A DNA stretch of 64,000 nt. It comes from Robertmurraya korlensis NBRC 107688. GTDB lineage: Bacteria > Bacillota > Bacilli > Bacillales > Cytobacillaceae. Of the stretch, positions 51,574-58,816 are shown piece after piece. The position numbers were made by a program, and so were the translations under genes. The notes beneath the pieces were generated by a model that had not been told where the DNA came from, did no database searches, and was given only the letters and a program-made list of their open reading frames with translations. Position 1 is the stretch's first letter. Each line of letters begins with the position of its first letter. Where the stretch lies: assembly GCF_001591645.1 (NCBI RefSeq), contig NZ_BCVH01000001.1:682001-746000 (forward strand), written 5' to 3'.

Positions 51574-52680
51574 ATGACCGAGATAATTTCGTTAGACACA
51601 CCTTCATTGCTTCTTGATTATCACAAACTCTTATCGAACCTTAACGAAATGACATCCTTCGCAAAAGAACAGGGAATTTCTTATCGACCACATATTAAAA
51701 CACATAAATCGATAAAAATTGCCCAACTTCAATTACAAGCAGGTGCTGTTGGGATTACGACGGCGAAAATTAGTGAGGCAGAAGTCATGGCAGCTGGCGG
51801 AATCAAAGATATTCTAATCGCTTATCCTATTTCTAGTCCAGATAAAATCAAACGATTAGTCAAACTTCTCGAACTAGGCATACAACTAAAAGTGTCGGTT
51901 GATAACACCGAATCTTTATCATTTTTACAAAAAGAGTTGGAGCATACTCCGTTTATCCTTGAAGTTTGGATCAAAGTAAATTCAGGATTAAATCGCTGTG
52001 GGGTAGATCCGGGGAAGGAAGCTGTCATCTTAGCGAAGGCGGTTATGACTCATTCTAGGTTAAAACTCGGTGGAATCTTTACACACGCAGGTCATTCCTA
52101 TGCCGCAAAAACAAAGGAAGAAATTGAGACAATCGGACTTCACGAGGGCCATGCGGTTGTAGAAAGTGCAATTGAGTGTGAAAAAGAAGGAATAAGCATT
52201 CCTGTTCGTAGTGTCGGTTCCACACCCACCTATAAGACCGCTGGGAGGATTAATGGGGTAACAGAAATTCGACCTGGAAATGCTGTGTTTTTTGATGCTA
52301 TTCAGGCTGGATTGGGTGTGACTTCTATTGATCGTTGTGCGTTATCACTGCTTGCTTCAGTAGTGGGAGTCTATAAGGACAGAGTCATTTTTGATTCAGG
52401 AAGTAAATCACTTTGCTTAGACAAAGGAGCTCATGGAAATCAAACCGTTACTGGTTTCGGGCAGGTGATAGGACATCCGGAAATCGTCATAGAACGTTTG
52501 TCGGAGGAACATGGGGTTGGAGTTTTGTTAGAGGCGACAACGTTAAAACTGAATGATAAAGTACAAATCATTCCCAACCATGCATGTACGGTGGTTAACC
52601 AGTTTGAAGAATATGTGGTTCATGACAATGGCCGTGTAATGGATGTTTGGAAAGTGGATGCTCGGGGGATGGTTACGTAA
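51574..52680 (+). CDS. D-threonine aldolase / D-serine dehydratase-like PLP enzyme
   Basis: 368 residues in the fold III (alanine-racemase-like barrel) D-TA family. The PLP Lys42 is in 'YRPHIKTHKS'. 'SVGSTPTYKTAGRINGVTEI' binds the phosphate. The C-terminal 'IPNHACTVVNQFEEY' supplies the His and Cys that bind a metal in D-serine dehydratases and D-threonine aldolases. It acts on a D-hydroxy-amino acid in the cytoplasm, giving glycine plus aldehyde or keto acid plus ammonia; which one is unclear. AAAGGAGGGCG precedes the ATG. Confidence 0.87.
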   Translation: MTEIISLDTPSLLLDYHKLLSNLNEMTSFAKEQGISYRPHIKTHKSIKIAQLQLQAGAVGITTAKISEAEVMAAGGIKDILIAYPISSPDKIKRLVKLLELGIQLKVSVDNTESLSFLQKELEHTPFILEVWIKVNSGLNRCGVDPGKEAVILAKAVMTHSRLKLGGIFTHAGHSYAAKTKEEIETIGLHEGHAVVESAIECEKEGISIPVRSVGSTPTYKTAGRINGVTEIRPGNAVFFDAIQAGLGVTSIDRCALSLLASVVGVYKDRVIFDSGSKSLCLDKGAHGNQTVTGFGQVIGHPEIVIERLSEEHGVGVLLEATTLKLNDKVQIIPNHACTVVNQFEEYVVHDNGRVMDVWKVDARGMVT

Positions 52681-52691
52681 ATGTAAGGTTG

Positions 52692-52810
52692 ATTCAGACA
52701 AAATTGATACCGTTATAACAACAGGAGTCCGAATCAGGACCTCATTCAGATAAGAACGACAGGGATAATCCAATCCAAGTCTGAATAAAGGGTTAAATAA
52801 GACAGGAAGC
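52692..52810. repeat. Degenerate 52-bp hairpin repeats
   Basis: ATTCAGAC/ATTCAGAT/AATAAGAC occur at 52692, 52744 and 52796, and GTCCGAAT/GTCTGAAT at 52727 and 52779: both series step by exactly 52. Each GTCNGAAT pairs with the following ATTCAGAT-type arm around a 9-nt loop. This is the same period, arm and loop as at 4393, although the interior sequence has diverged. Confidence 0.8.
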
Positions 52811-52931
52811 AACTTATAAATTCACACAAACGTCTTCATCAACAGGCATTACATGGCTAAAAGCTATAAGTAACTAAGACAATGAAATACTAAGTTAAAA
52901 TAAGTTTATGATTAATAATGAGGTGAACCCA

Positions 52932-53264
52932 TTGTCCATAGAAACCATCGTCCAACAACAAATCGATTTTTACAACGCCGGTGATCTTGATGGCTTTGCA
53001 AGTACATATTCCGATGATATCACCGTCTATACCTTTCCAGACAATACGGTAACATTACACGGGAAGCAGGCACTAATAGATAGATATACGGAAACCTTCA
53101 AAAAGAACATGCACGCAGAAATCAAAAATCGCTCCCTTGTTGGAAACAAGGTAATTGATTGGGAGTTTGCCACGAATGGTGTAACTGGTGAAACGGTCAG
53201 TTTAATGGCGATTTACGAGGCGAAAGACAATCTCATTTCCAAGGTGTGGTTCATAAGAGAGTAA
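52932..53264 (+). CDS. NTF2/SnoaL-like fold protein
   Basis: 110 residues from TTG 52932, six bases after GAGGTGA; an ATG at 52908 would put that site inside the gene. 'QQQIDFYNAGDLDGFASTYS' is the NTF2-like opening helix and 'VIDWEFATNGVTGETVSLMA' the beta sheet. The pocket family binds small steroids, polyketides or acts as an isomerase; no substrate can be assigned. Monocistronic. Confidence 0.82.
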   Translation: MSIETIVQQQIDFYNAGDLDGFASTYSDDITVYTFPDNTVTLHGKQALIDRYTETFKKNMHAEIKNRSLVGNKVIDWEFATNGVTGETVSLMAIYEAKDNLISKVWFIRE

Positions 53265-53319
53265 GCGCTTTCTAAATAAACTATATTTTCACACAAATAA
53301 AAATTTTTCAAAAATACGA

Positions 53320-53348
53320 TTGACTTATCCCATAACTCGTAATAGAAT
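53320..53348 (+). promoter_or_regulatory. Sigma-A promoter of the leuA T-box transcript
   Basis: TTGACT (53320-53325), a 17-base spacer, TAGAAT (53343-53348); start expected near 53355. Confidence 0.78.
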
Positions 53349-53404
53349 TAAGAAAATTTAAAAAGTTGAAACACAGTGAATGGGAATATTAAGGTTCATT
53401 TATT

Positions 53405-53607
53405 GTATAGAGAGCTGTCGGTTGGTGAAAGACAGTCAATAAATCCCCCAACTCGCCCAGAAGTGGTAAGGCTGAAGTGGTAGTAGGCCTTAACGGATGA
53501 CAACCGTAATCAAGTCATAAAGTGGGTTTGTTGCATCTAGCATCGAACCAAAAAGAGTGGTACCACGTAGGCAAAGCCTGTCGTCTCTTATGAGATGATG
53601 GGCTTTT
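53405..53607 (+). promoter_or_regulatory. T-box riboswitch with terminator, leucine type
   Basis: The leader shows the stem I base AGAGAGCTGTCGGTTGGTGA with GACAG, a candidate specifier CTC (53452-53454, a Leu codon) in the stem I internal loop, and the T-box AGAGTGGTACCACG (53554-53567) that binds the uncharged tRNA acceptor end. The terminator AGCCTGTCGTCTC/GAGATGATGGGCT with a T run is at 53573-53607. Uncharged leucyl-tRNA should prevent termination and switch on leuA. Confidence 0.92.
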
Positions 53608-53637
53608 TATATTTTCTGAAGAAAGGTCGTTGTGACA

Positions 53638-55329
53638 ATGGAAAAATTCGAGAAGTACTCTAGAAGTTATTTTATGCCTCCTGTCAAAAGCATGAAGTGG
53701 ATGGAGAAGGAATACATTACAGAAGCGCCTTTATGGTGTAGTGTGGATTTAAGGGATGGGAACCAAGCATTGGTGGTTCCATTAACACTTGAAGAAAAGC
53801 TAGAGTACTTCCAATTGCTCGTAAAAATTGGGTTCAAAGAAATTGAAGTTGGCTTTCCAGCAGCCTCTGAAACCGAGTACACATTCTTACGGACATTAAT
53901 TGAACAAAATTTAATTCCAGACGATGTAACGATCCAAGTGTTAACACAATCAAGGGATCATATCATTAAGAAAACGTTCGAATCATTACAAGGGGTAAAG
54001 AAAGCGGTTGTACACTTATATAATTCAACGTCTGTTGCTCAAAGAGAACAGGTGTTTAGAAAATCAAAAGAGGAAATCATTGATATTGCGGTAACAGGTG
54101 CGAAGCTCCTACAGAAGTATGCGGCGGAAACTGAAGGGGAGTTTGTTTTCCAATATTCGCCTGAAAGCTTTACAGGAACGGAAATGGAATTTGCTCTAGA
54201 TATTTGTAATCGAGTCCTTGACGTCTGGCAGCCAACAGCTCAGAACAAGGCGATTATCAATCTACCGGCGACGGTCTCTCACTCGATGCCACACGTGTAT
54301 GCGAGTCAAATCGAGTACGTGAGTGATCATCTAAGCTACCGAGACCATGTCATCCTATCGATACACCCACATAATGACCGAGGTAGCGGCATTGCTGATG
54401 CGGAATTGGCGGTGTTAGCAGGCGGACAACGTATTGAGGGAACATTATTTGGTAACGGTGAAAGAACAGGGAATGTCGATATCGTGACACTAGCTCTGAA
54501 CTTGTATTCTCACGGCGTTGACCCACAGCTACACTTTGAAAATGTCATTGAAATAATGGAAACGTACGAACGTTTAACAAAAATGAAGGTTCATGAAAGA
54601 CATCCGTACGCTGGCAAGCTAGTATTCACGGCTTTCTCAGGATCACACCAGGATGCAATTACAAAGGGCTTTAAGTGGCGTGAAGAAAAGGACAATACCA
54701 CTTGGAATGTTCCTTACCTAGTCATTGATCCAAAGGATATCGGAAGAGAATACGAAGGAGATATTATTCGTATCAATAGCCAGTCTGGTAAAGGCGGAAT
54801 TGGTTATCTATTAGAACAGCAATACGGTTTTGATCTTCCACCGAAAATGCGTGAACACTTTGGTTATGCCGTCAAAAATGTCTCTGACCATGAAAATAAA
54901 GAGCTTATGCCTAGTGAAATCTACGACATCTTTATCAATGGTTATGTGAATATTGTTGATCCAATTCAGTTTATTCAATCGAAAACAGCTAAGAATGAAA
55001 ACTACGATACCATCGTAACGGTTCAATTTGAAGGAAACGAACTTGAGCTTCCGGGTGTTGGAAATGGACGACTGGATGCCGTGAGCAATGCGCTACAAAC
55101 GAGGTTCGGCATTGAGTTTAGCGATTTAGAGTACAAACAGCATGCGCAAGAAATGGGATCAAAATCAAATGCCGTCTCCTACATTGGTATAAAAGATCAA
55201 AATGGAACCGTCCATTGGGGCTGTGGAATCGATACAGATATCATGACTTCCTCTATCCGTGCACTGTTTAGTGCCGTGAACCACTTGGTGAAAAGCAATC
55301 AGAAAGCAGAAGTGATTGTTCATAATTAA
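53638..55329 (+). CDS. leuA: 2-isopropylmalate synthase, long (type 2) form
   Basis: 563 residues from ATG 53638, or 565 from GTG 53632. It condenses acetyl-CoA and 2-oxoisovalerate, the first committed step of leucine synthesis. The HMGL-like barrel starts with 'WCSVDLRDGNQALVVPLTLE'. The metal site is 'VILSIHPHNDRGSGIADAEL' and 'GTLFGNGERTGNVDIVTLAL'. The C-terminal half carries the leucine-sensing LeuA allosteric domain. It is the long form rather than the about 518-residue B. subtilis type. The other leucine genes are not adjacent; the gene stands alone between its T-box and a terminator. Confidence 0.95.
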   Translation: MEKFEKYSRSYFMPPVKSMKWMEKEYITEAPLWCSVDLRDGNQALVVPLTLEEKLEYFQLLVKIGFKEIEVGFPAASETEYTFLRTLIEQNLIPDDVTIQVLTQSRDHIIKKTFESLQGVKKAVVHLYNSTSVAQREQVFRKSKEEIIDIAVTGAKLLQKYAAETEGEFVFQYSPESFTGTEMEFALDICNRVLDVWQPTAQNKAIINLPATVSHSMPHVYASQIEYVSDHLSYRDHVILSIHPHNDRGSGIADAELAVLAGGQRIEGTLFGNGERTGNVDIVTLALNLYSHGVDPQLHFENVIEIMETYERLTKMKVHERHPYAGKLVFTAFSGSHQDAITKGFKWREEKDNTTWNVPYLVIDPKDIGREYEGDIIRINSQSGKGGIGYLLEQQYGFDLPPKMREHFGYAVKNVSDHENKELMPSEIYDIFINGYVNIVDPIQFIQSKTAKNENYDTIVTVQFEGNELELPGVGNGRLDAVSNALQTRFGIEFSDLEYKQHAQEMGSKSNAVSYIGIKDQNGTVHWGCGIDTDIMTSSIRALFSAVNHLVKSNQKAEVIVHN

Positions 55330-55333
55330 AAAA

Positions 55334-55369
55334 AGAACCTAAATCATCTACTGATTTAGGTTTTTTTCT
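55334..55369 (+). terminator. Terminator of leuA
   Basis: AACCTAAATCA and TGATTTAGGTT form an 11-bp stem, followed by TTTTT. Confidence 0.9.
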
Positions 55370-55392
55370 TTTCTGCATATAGGTTTTTGTAC

Positions 55393-55429
55393 TTGACATC
55401 TTTTACTGTAATGAATATTATTACAGTAA
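55393..55429 (+). promoter_or_regulatory. Rrf2 gene promoter with palindromic operator 1
   Basis: TTGACA (55393-55398), 17-base spacer, TATTAT (55416-55421). The inverted repeat TTACTGTAAT / ATTACAGTAA (55403-55412 and 55420-55429) covers the spacer and -10, so bound repressor would exclude polymerase. Confidence 0.8.
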
Positions 55430-55460
55430 GCTTTGAAAACAATTCGTAGGAGGCAACCCA

Positions 55461-55877
55461 TTGAATAGTGATTTTACACTTGCGATTCACAGTTTAACTC
55501 TTCTGGCGTTGCAGCCGGACCGAATGTCAACTAGTGAGTATATTGCGGAGAGTGCAGGAGTACATCCCGTTCGTATTCGAAAAGTGCTAAGCTTATTAAA
55601 GAAAAATGGCTTTATTACATCCAAAGAAGGCACAGGTGGCGGATTTATTTTTGCCTTAGAGTTGGATCAGGTCAATCTTTGGGATATTTATCAAATCACT
55701 TCTGAAGGTGCTCTTCAGCCCAAATGTACAGAGTCTAACGGTCAGTGCATTGTTGGAGCGAATATGAAAAGTGTCCTGTTCACTATCTTTATGGGGGCGG
55801 AAGAACATTTAGGTCTATATTTAAAAGATTACACAATAAAAGAAGTAGTTGAATTAGTGAAACAAAAAGAAGCATAA
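55461..55877 (+). CDS. Rrf2-family transcriptional regulator, YwnA-like
   Basis: 138 residues, TTG start with TAGGAGG upstream. A winged helix ('IAESAGVHPVRIRKVLSLLK', wing 'EGTGGGFIFA') is followed by a dimer helix. Cys89 and Cys96 ('PKCTESNGQCIVG') could sense redox state, or bind Fe-S if a further ligand is supplied. NsrR-type proteins have three cysteines in this region, so this is closer to the YwnA group. The palindromic operator in its own promoter and related sites before the next two genes indicate autoregulation and a small local regulon. Confidence 0.88.
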   Translation: MNSDFTLAIHSLTLLALQPDRMSTSEYIAESAGVHPVRIRKVLSLLKKNGFITSKEGTGGGFIFALELDQVNLWDIYQITSEGALQPKCTESNGQCIVGANMKSVLFTIFMGAEEHLGLYLKDYTIKEVVELVKQKEA

Positions 55878-55902
55878 ATCCCACTTTGCTTTTTCGAATA
55901 AA

Positions 55903-55921
55903 TGTAATAAAAATTATTACA
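55903..55921 (+). promoter_or_regulatory. Palindromic operator 2
   Basis: TGTAATAAAAATTATTACA is a perfect palindrome around a 3-base centre, sharing TGTAAT/ATTACA with operator 1. It lies 20 bases before the IscA-like start. Confidence 0.75.
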
Positions 55922-55941
55922 GATAAAAAGGAGATCTACCC

Positions 55942-56241
55942 ATGAAAGTAAAAATCAATCGTAACGCAGCAAAGATGTTAAAAAAGATGTTGGAAAGCGA
56001 AGAGGCACAAGGCAAGATGATTCGTGTATACGTGACAGAAAACCATGTGAATCACGCGCATTTTGATTTGAAGTTAGACACGCCTACGGAACATGATGAA
56101 GTGGTCAAAACAGACAAAGACATTGATATTCTTCTAGATACTCGTGAGGAATTTTTAGATGGTGTATGGATTCAGTACTTCTTTTTACCAAAGGAGGAAT
56201 TTTTGATTACAAATCCATCAACAGGATTTCATCAACATTAA
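55942..56241 (+). CDS. HesB/IscA-like fold protein lacking cysteines
   Basis: 99 residues with AAAAGGAG before the ATG. The fold of A-type Fe-S carriers is suggested by 'MKVKINRNAAKMLKKMLESE', the central 'HFDLKLDTPTEHDEVVKTDK' and 'WIQYFFLPKEEFLITNPSTG'. The protein contains no cysteine at all, so it cannot hold a cluster in the usual C...CGC way. It belongs to the Bacillus family of IscA-like proteins of unknown role and may act as a scaffold or sensor. It is preceded by an Rrf2-type operator. Confidence 0.72.
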   Translation: MKVKINRNAAKMLKKMLESEEAQGKMIRVYVTENHVNHAHFDLKLDTPTEHDEVVKTDKDIDILLDTREEFLDGVWIQYFFLPKEEFLITNPSTGFHQH

Positions 56242-56254
56242 AGCTTATTTGAAA

Positions 56255-56273
56255 TGTAACATAATAAATTACA
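56255..56273 (+). promoter_or_regulatory. Imperfect palindromic operator 3
   Basis: TGTAACATAATAAATTACA keeps the outer TGTAA/TTACA of operators 1 and 2. It lies 19 bases before the next ATG and overlaps its ribosome site region. Confidence 0.55.
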
Positions 56274-56292
56274 GTTAAGGTGGTGCGAAGGG

Positions 56293-56652
56293 ATGAAACC
56301 TTTCCAAACAGGAGAATGGGTTAGAGGAAAAACAAACTACGGTGAGTTGTTTCATGGCTATATTCATAGTGATGAACCATTTTCTCAAAACATGAAAGTT
56401 AGGGTCGTTAAAAGTGACAACGAAGAAATGGAGGGAAGGGTCATCTCCGCGAACCCTATTAAAATGAGTCCGCTAGAAACATCCGTCACTTATTCAAAGA
56501 AAGCAATTCAAGATCTTATTGATGTCGCGCTTATGATAAAAGATAAAGAGTGGTTTATGGAGCTCACCTCGTTACTTCCTAAAGAAACAAAAGAAGCTCA
56601 AACTATTAATAAATCAGCCTATAATCGCATAGAAAAAAGACAGAACATCTAA
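56293..56652 (+). CDS. IDEAL-domain-like protein
   Basis: 119 residues. The N-terminal half is beta-rich ('KPFQTGEWVRGKTNYGELFH', 'VRVVKSDNEEMEGRVIS'). The C-terminal segment 'QDLIDVALMIKDKEWFMELT' fits the IDEAL domain, a short helical motif of Bacillus proteins that binds partners. It sits between the IscA-like and thioredoxin genes; the thioredoxin ATG follows 12 bases after its stop, so the two are cotranscribed. Confidence 0.7.
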   Translation: MKPFQTGEWVRGKTNYGELFHGYIHSDEPFSQNMKVRVVKSDNEEMEGRVISANPIKMSPLETSVTYSKKAIQDLIDVALMIKDKEWFMELTSLLPKETKEAQTINKSAYNRIEKRQNI

Positions 56653-56664
56653 GAAAGAGGGATA

Positions 56665-56982
56665 ATGATGAGCATAATCAATATTACAGATTCAACGTTT
56701 AAAAATGAAACAAAGGACGGTTTAGTTCTTGTTGACTTTTGGGCACCTTGGTGTGGACCATGTAAAATGATTGCTCCCGTTCTTGAAGAAATAGATGAAG
56801 AAATGGGAGATCAGGTGAAAATTGTGAAATTAAATGTAGATGATAATCAAGTAACCACAGCTGACTTTGGGGTCATGAGCATTCCCACACTCCTACTATT
56901 TAAAGACGGTGAAGTAGTGGATAAAGTAATTGGCTTTCAACCAAAGGAAAATTTGGTGGAGATGATTTCTAAGAATCAATAA
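56665..56982 (+). CDS. Thioredoxin
   Basis: 105 residues (104 from ATG 56668). The redox-active site 'DFWAPWCGPCKMIAPVLEEI' and the cis-proline loop 'VMSIPTLLLF' are canonical. It is very close to B. subtilis TrxA in key segments but its place downstream of an Rrf2 regulator suggests an accessory, stress-induced paralogue. It reduces protein disulphides in the cytoplasm. AGAAAGAGGG ribosome site. Confidence 0.93.
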   Translation: MMSIINITDSTFKNETKDGLVLVDFWAPWCGPCKMIAPVLEEIDEEMGDQVKIVKLNVDDNQVTTADFGVMSIPTLLLFKDGEVVDKVIGFQPKENLVEMISKNQ

Positions 56983-56987
56983 ACTAA

Positions 56988-57023
56988 TAAAGGCTTACAG
57001 ATTAAAATCTGTGAGCTTTTTTG
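56988..57023 (+). terminator. Terminator of the Rrf2-thioredoxin region
   Basis: AGGCTTACAGAT pairs with ATCTGTGAGCTT around TAAA, followed by a T run. Confidence 0.85.
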
Positions 57024-57170
57024 TGTTGATTCCTTGTTCGAGAAAAATCGCTGGATCAAAAATAAATAGGCAAACAACCATTTCGTAAAAAAATAGGAAA
57101 TTACCCACTCAAATCGGGTCCTACCGCAATAGTTTGTTATTAATCCTATCAAAAGAAAGGAGAATGAAAC

Positions 57171-57326
57171 ATGGGATTTGGTTATGGTAATTATGGATAT
57201 TGCGGTGCTGGATTTGGTGGTTATGGCTACGGAGCTGGAGTAGGTGGCTTCGGTGGAGGCGGAACATTTGCCTTAATCGTAGTGCTGTTCATTTTATTAA
57301 TTATTGTTGGGGCGGCTCTTTGTTAA
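57171..57326 (+). CDS. YjcZ-family small sporulation protein
   Basis: 51 residues, ATG at 57171 with AAAGGAG upstream. The Gly/Tyr-rich head 'MGFGYGNYGYCGAGFGGYGY' and the hydrophobic tail 'TFALIVVLFILLIIVGAALC' are the hallmark of YjcZ-type proteins of Bacillus spores. The tail is one transmembrane helix. Expression is probably in the mother cell late in sporulation; a promoter was not identified. Confidence 0.93.
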   Translation: MGFGYGNYGYCGAGFGGYGYGAGVGGFGGGGTFALIVVLFILLIIVGAALC

Positions 57327-57344
57327 TGGTTAGCCCGTAATATA

Positions 57345-57383
57345 GAAGGCTGCACTTCTTCTAAGAAGTGTGGCCTTTTTATT
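57345..57383 (+). terminator. Terminator of the YjcZ-family gene
   Basis: AAGGCTGCACTTCTT pairs with AAGAAGTGTGGCCTT, followed by TTTATTT. Confidence 0.87.
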
Positions 57384-57396
57384 TCTCCCATTGTTC

Positions 57397-57855
57397 TCAA
57401 TCAGCTTTGCTGGAATCCTCCAATTGTAATTCCATAATCGTAGAAATTTTTTTAAACCCAAGCGCTTGATACAAATTCTTAGCCGGGTTTCCGGAGAATA
57501 CATTCAACTGGATTGTATTTATACCTTCCTTTTGAAGATTTTGGATGGCTGCTTTCATTAGTCTTTTCCCTATACCAAATTTTCTAAAAGAAGGAAACAC
57601 ATATAATTGGACAAGATGTCCGATCTGCTGACCAGTCATCGGATTCCAATCGTTCGTCAATAAAATCCAGCCTTTAATCATCCTACTTTCCTCTTCAATT
57701 AAATAATAGCCACCATTTTGAATGACCGGTAGAAACATAGCATACGAATATTCGATATTGTTAGTGGCATATCCCATTGTGCTTTCATTTATTACCAATC
57801 CAGAAACCTTAAGAATATAGTCAGTTTCTACTGCATTAGCTCTTCTTATCGCCAT
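57397..57855 (-). CDS. GNAT family N-acetyltransferase
   Basis: 152 residues. The acetyl-CoA-binding motif A is 'LVQLYVFPSFRKFGIGKRLM' and motif B is 'LNVFSGNPAKNLYQALGFKK'. The acceptor is unknown. On the minus strand TGGAGGTG precedes the ATG at 57855. Convergent with the YjcZ-family gene. Confidence 0.87.
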   Translation of the reverse strand: MAIRRANAVETDYILKVSGLVINESTMGYATNNIEYSYAMFLPVIQNGGYYLIEEESRMIKGWILLTNDWNPMTGQQIGHLVQLYVFPSFRKFGIGKRLMKAAIQNLQKEGINTIQLNVFSGNPAKNLYQALGFKKISTIMELQLEDSSKAD

Positions 57856-58020
57856 ACAAGCACCTCCAGATATTACATATCCATACCTTTCGTAATAATA
57901 TATATACGATTTAGATTGAGGTGCTTGGTTTAATTTTTTAAATTGATAAATATAGAAGTATTCCTAATGAACCATACTAGGTAGAGAATGAAACTGAAAT
58001 AGATTAGAGAGGGTTTGCTT

Positions 58021-58755
58021 ATGAAAAAAACACCAATAGCAGCATTACTTATTCTTATCCACATTCTTCCATCACCAATATTTGCCCAACAAAAAGTACC
58101 TATCTTAATTTATCATTCCATCGATAAATATAATGGTCTCGGTTCTAAGGAATTATATGTCACTCCACAAAATTTCGAGGAACAAATGAGGTATTTGCGA
58201 GATCATGGGTTCACATTATTCACATTTGAACGTTGGCAGGACATGAATAAAGTTAATAAGCCGATTTTCATTACCTTCGACGATGGGTACAAAAACAACT
58301 GGAATGTGATAGAAATATTTCAAAAGCTTCGAAATGAACGTTTCCAACCGACGGCGACTTTTTTCGTTATTTCTGATTTTATCGGTCGTTCCAACCGATT
58401 ATCACAATCGGATTTAAAAAGGATAGCTGTAGAAGGGATGATCTCGATCCAATCACATACCGCTACCCATCCAGATTTGACGAAAGTAGAAAATTATCCA
58501 TATGAACTGAAAGTATCGAAAGATAAAATAGAACAAATAACAAACAAACCAGTGGTTGCACTTGCCTATCCATTTGGGGCTGTGAATAAAAAGGTTATTG
58601 AAGAAACAAAGAAATACTATTCATTTGGTGTGACGACCATTCCAGAAAAATTTCAAAAGACAGGCGGGAAAGATGAGCTTTATCTATTGCCACGAATATA
58701 TATTAAGTATTCGACGAGTCTTGAGGAGTTCGCAAAAATCGTTGAGGTAGAGTAG
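58021..58755 (+). CDS. Secreted polysaccharide deacetylase
   Basis: 244 residues from ATG 58021, with AGAGAGGG upstream. A Sec signal peptide (1-23, cleaved after 'PSPIFA') sends it outside. The NodB domain has 'IFITFDDGYKNNWN' (catalytic Asp and metal Asp), 'IQSHTATHPDLTKV' (metal His pair) and 'VALAYPFGAVNKK'. It removes acetyl groups from N-acetylated cell-wall glycan or an extracellular polysaccharide. Closely resembles the YxkH/PgaB-type short deacetylases of Bacillus. Confidence 0.9.
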   Translation: MKKTPIAALLILIHILPSPIFAQQKVPILIYHSIDKYNGLGSKELYVTPQNFEEQMRYLRDHGFTLFTFERWQDMNKVNKPIFITFDDGYKNNWNVIEIFQKLRNERFQPTATFFVISDFIGRSNRLSQSDLKRIAVEGMISIQSHTATHPDLTKVENYPYELKVSKDKIEQITNKPVVALAYPFGAVNKKVIEETKKYYSFGVTTIPEKFQKTGGKDELYLLPRIYIKYSTSLEEFAKIVEVE

Positions 58756-58773
58756 AAGGGAGTAGATAGTAAA

Positions 58774-58808
58774 AAAAAATGCATTCTAATGAAAGAATGC
58801 ATTTTTCC
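58774..58808. terminator. Bidirectional terminator
   Basis: AAAAATGCATTCT and AGAATGCATTTTT form a perfect stem with a 6-nt loop; A and T tracts on opposite sides serve the convergent deacetylase and esterase genes. Confidence 0.92.
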
Positions 58809-58816
58809 ATCCATAT

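Noticed and set aside
53267-53280. Cre site AGTAAGCGCTTTCT after the NTF2-like gene
   Set aside because: Two mismatches at the outer positions, and it lies at a gene end, not in a convincing promoter position.
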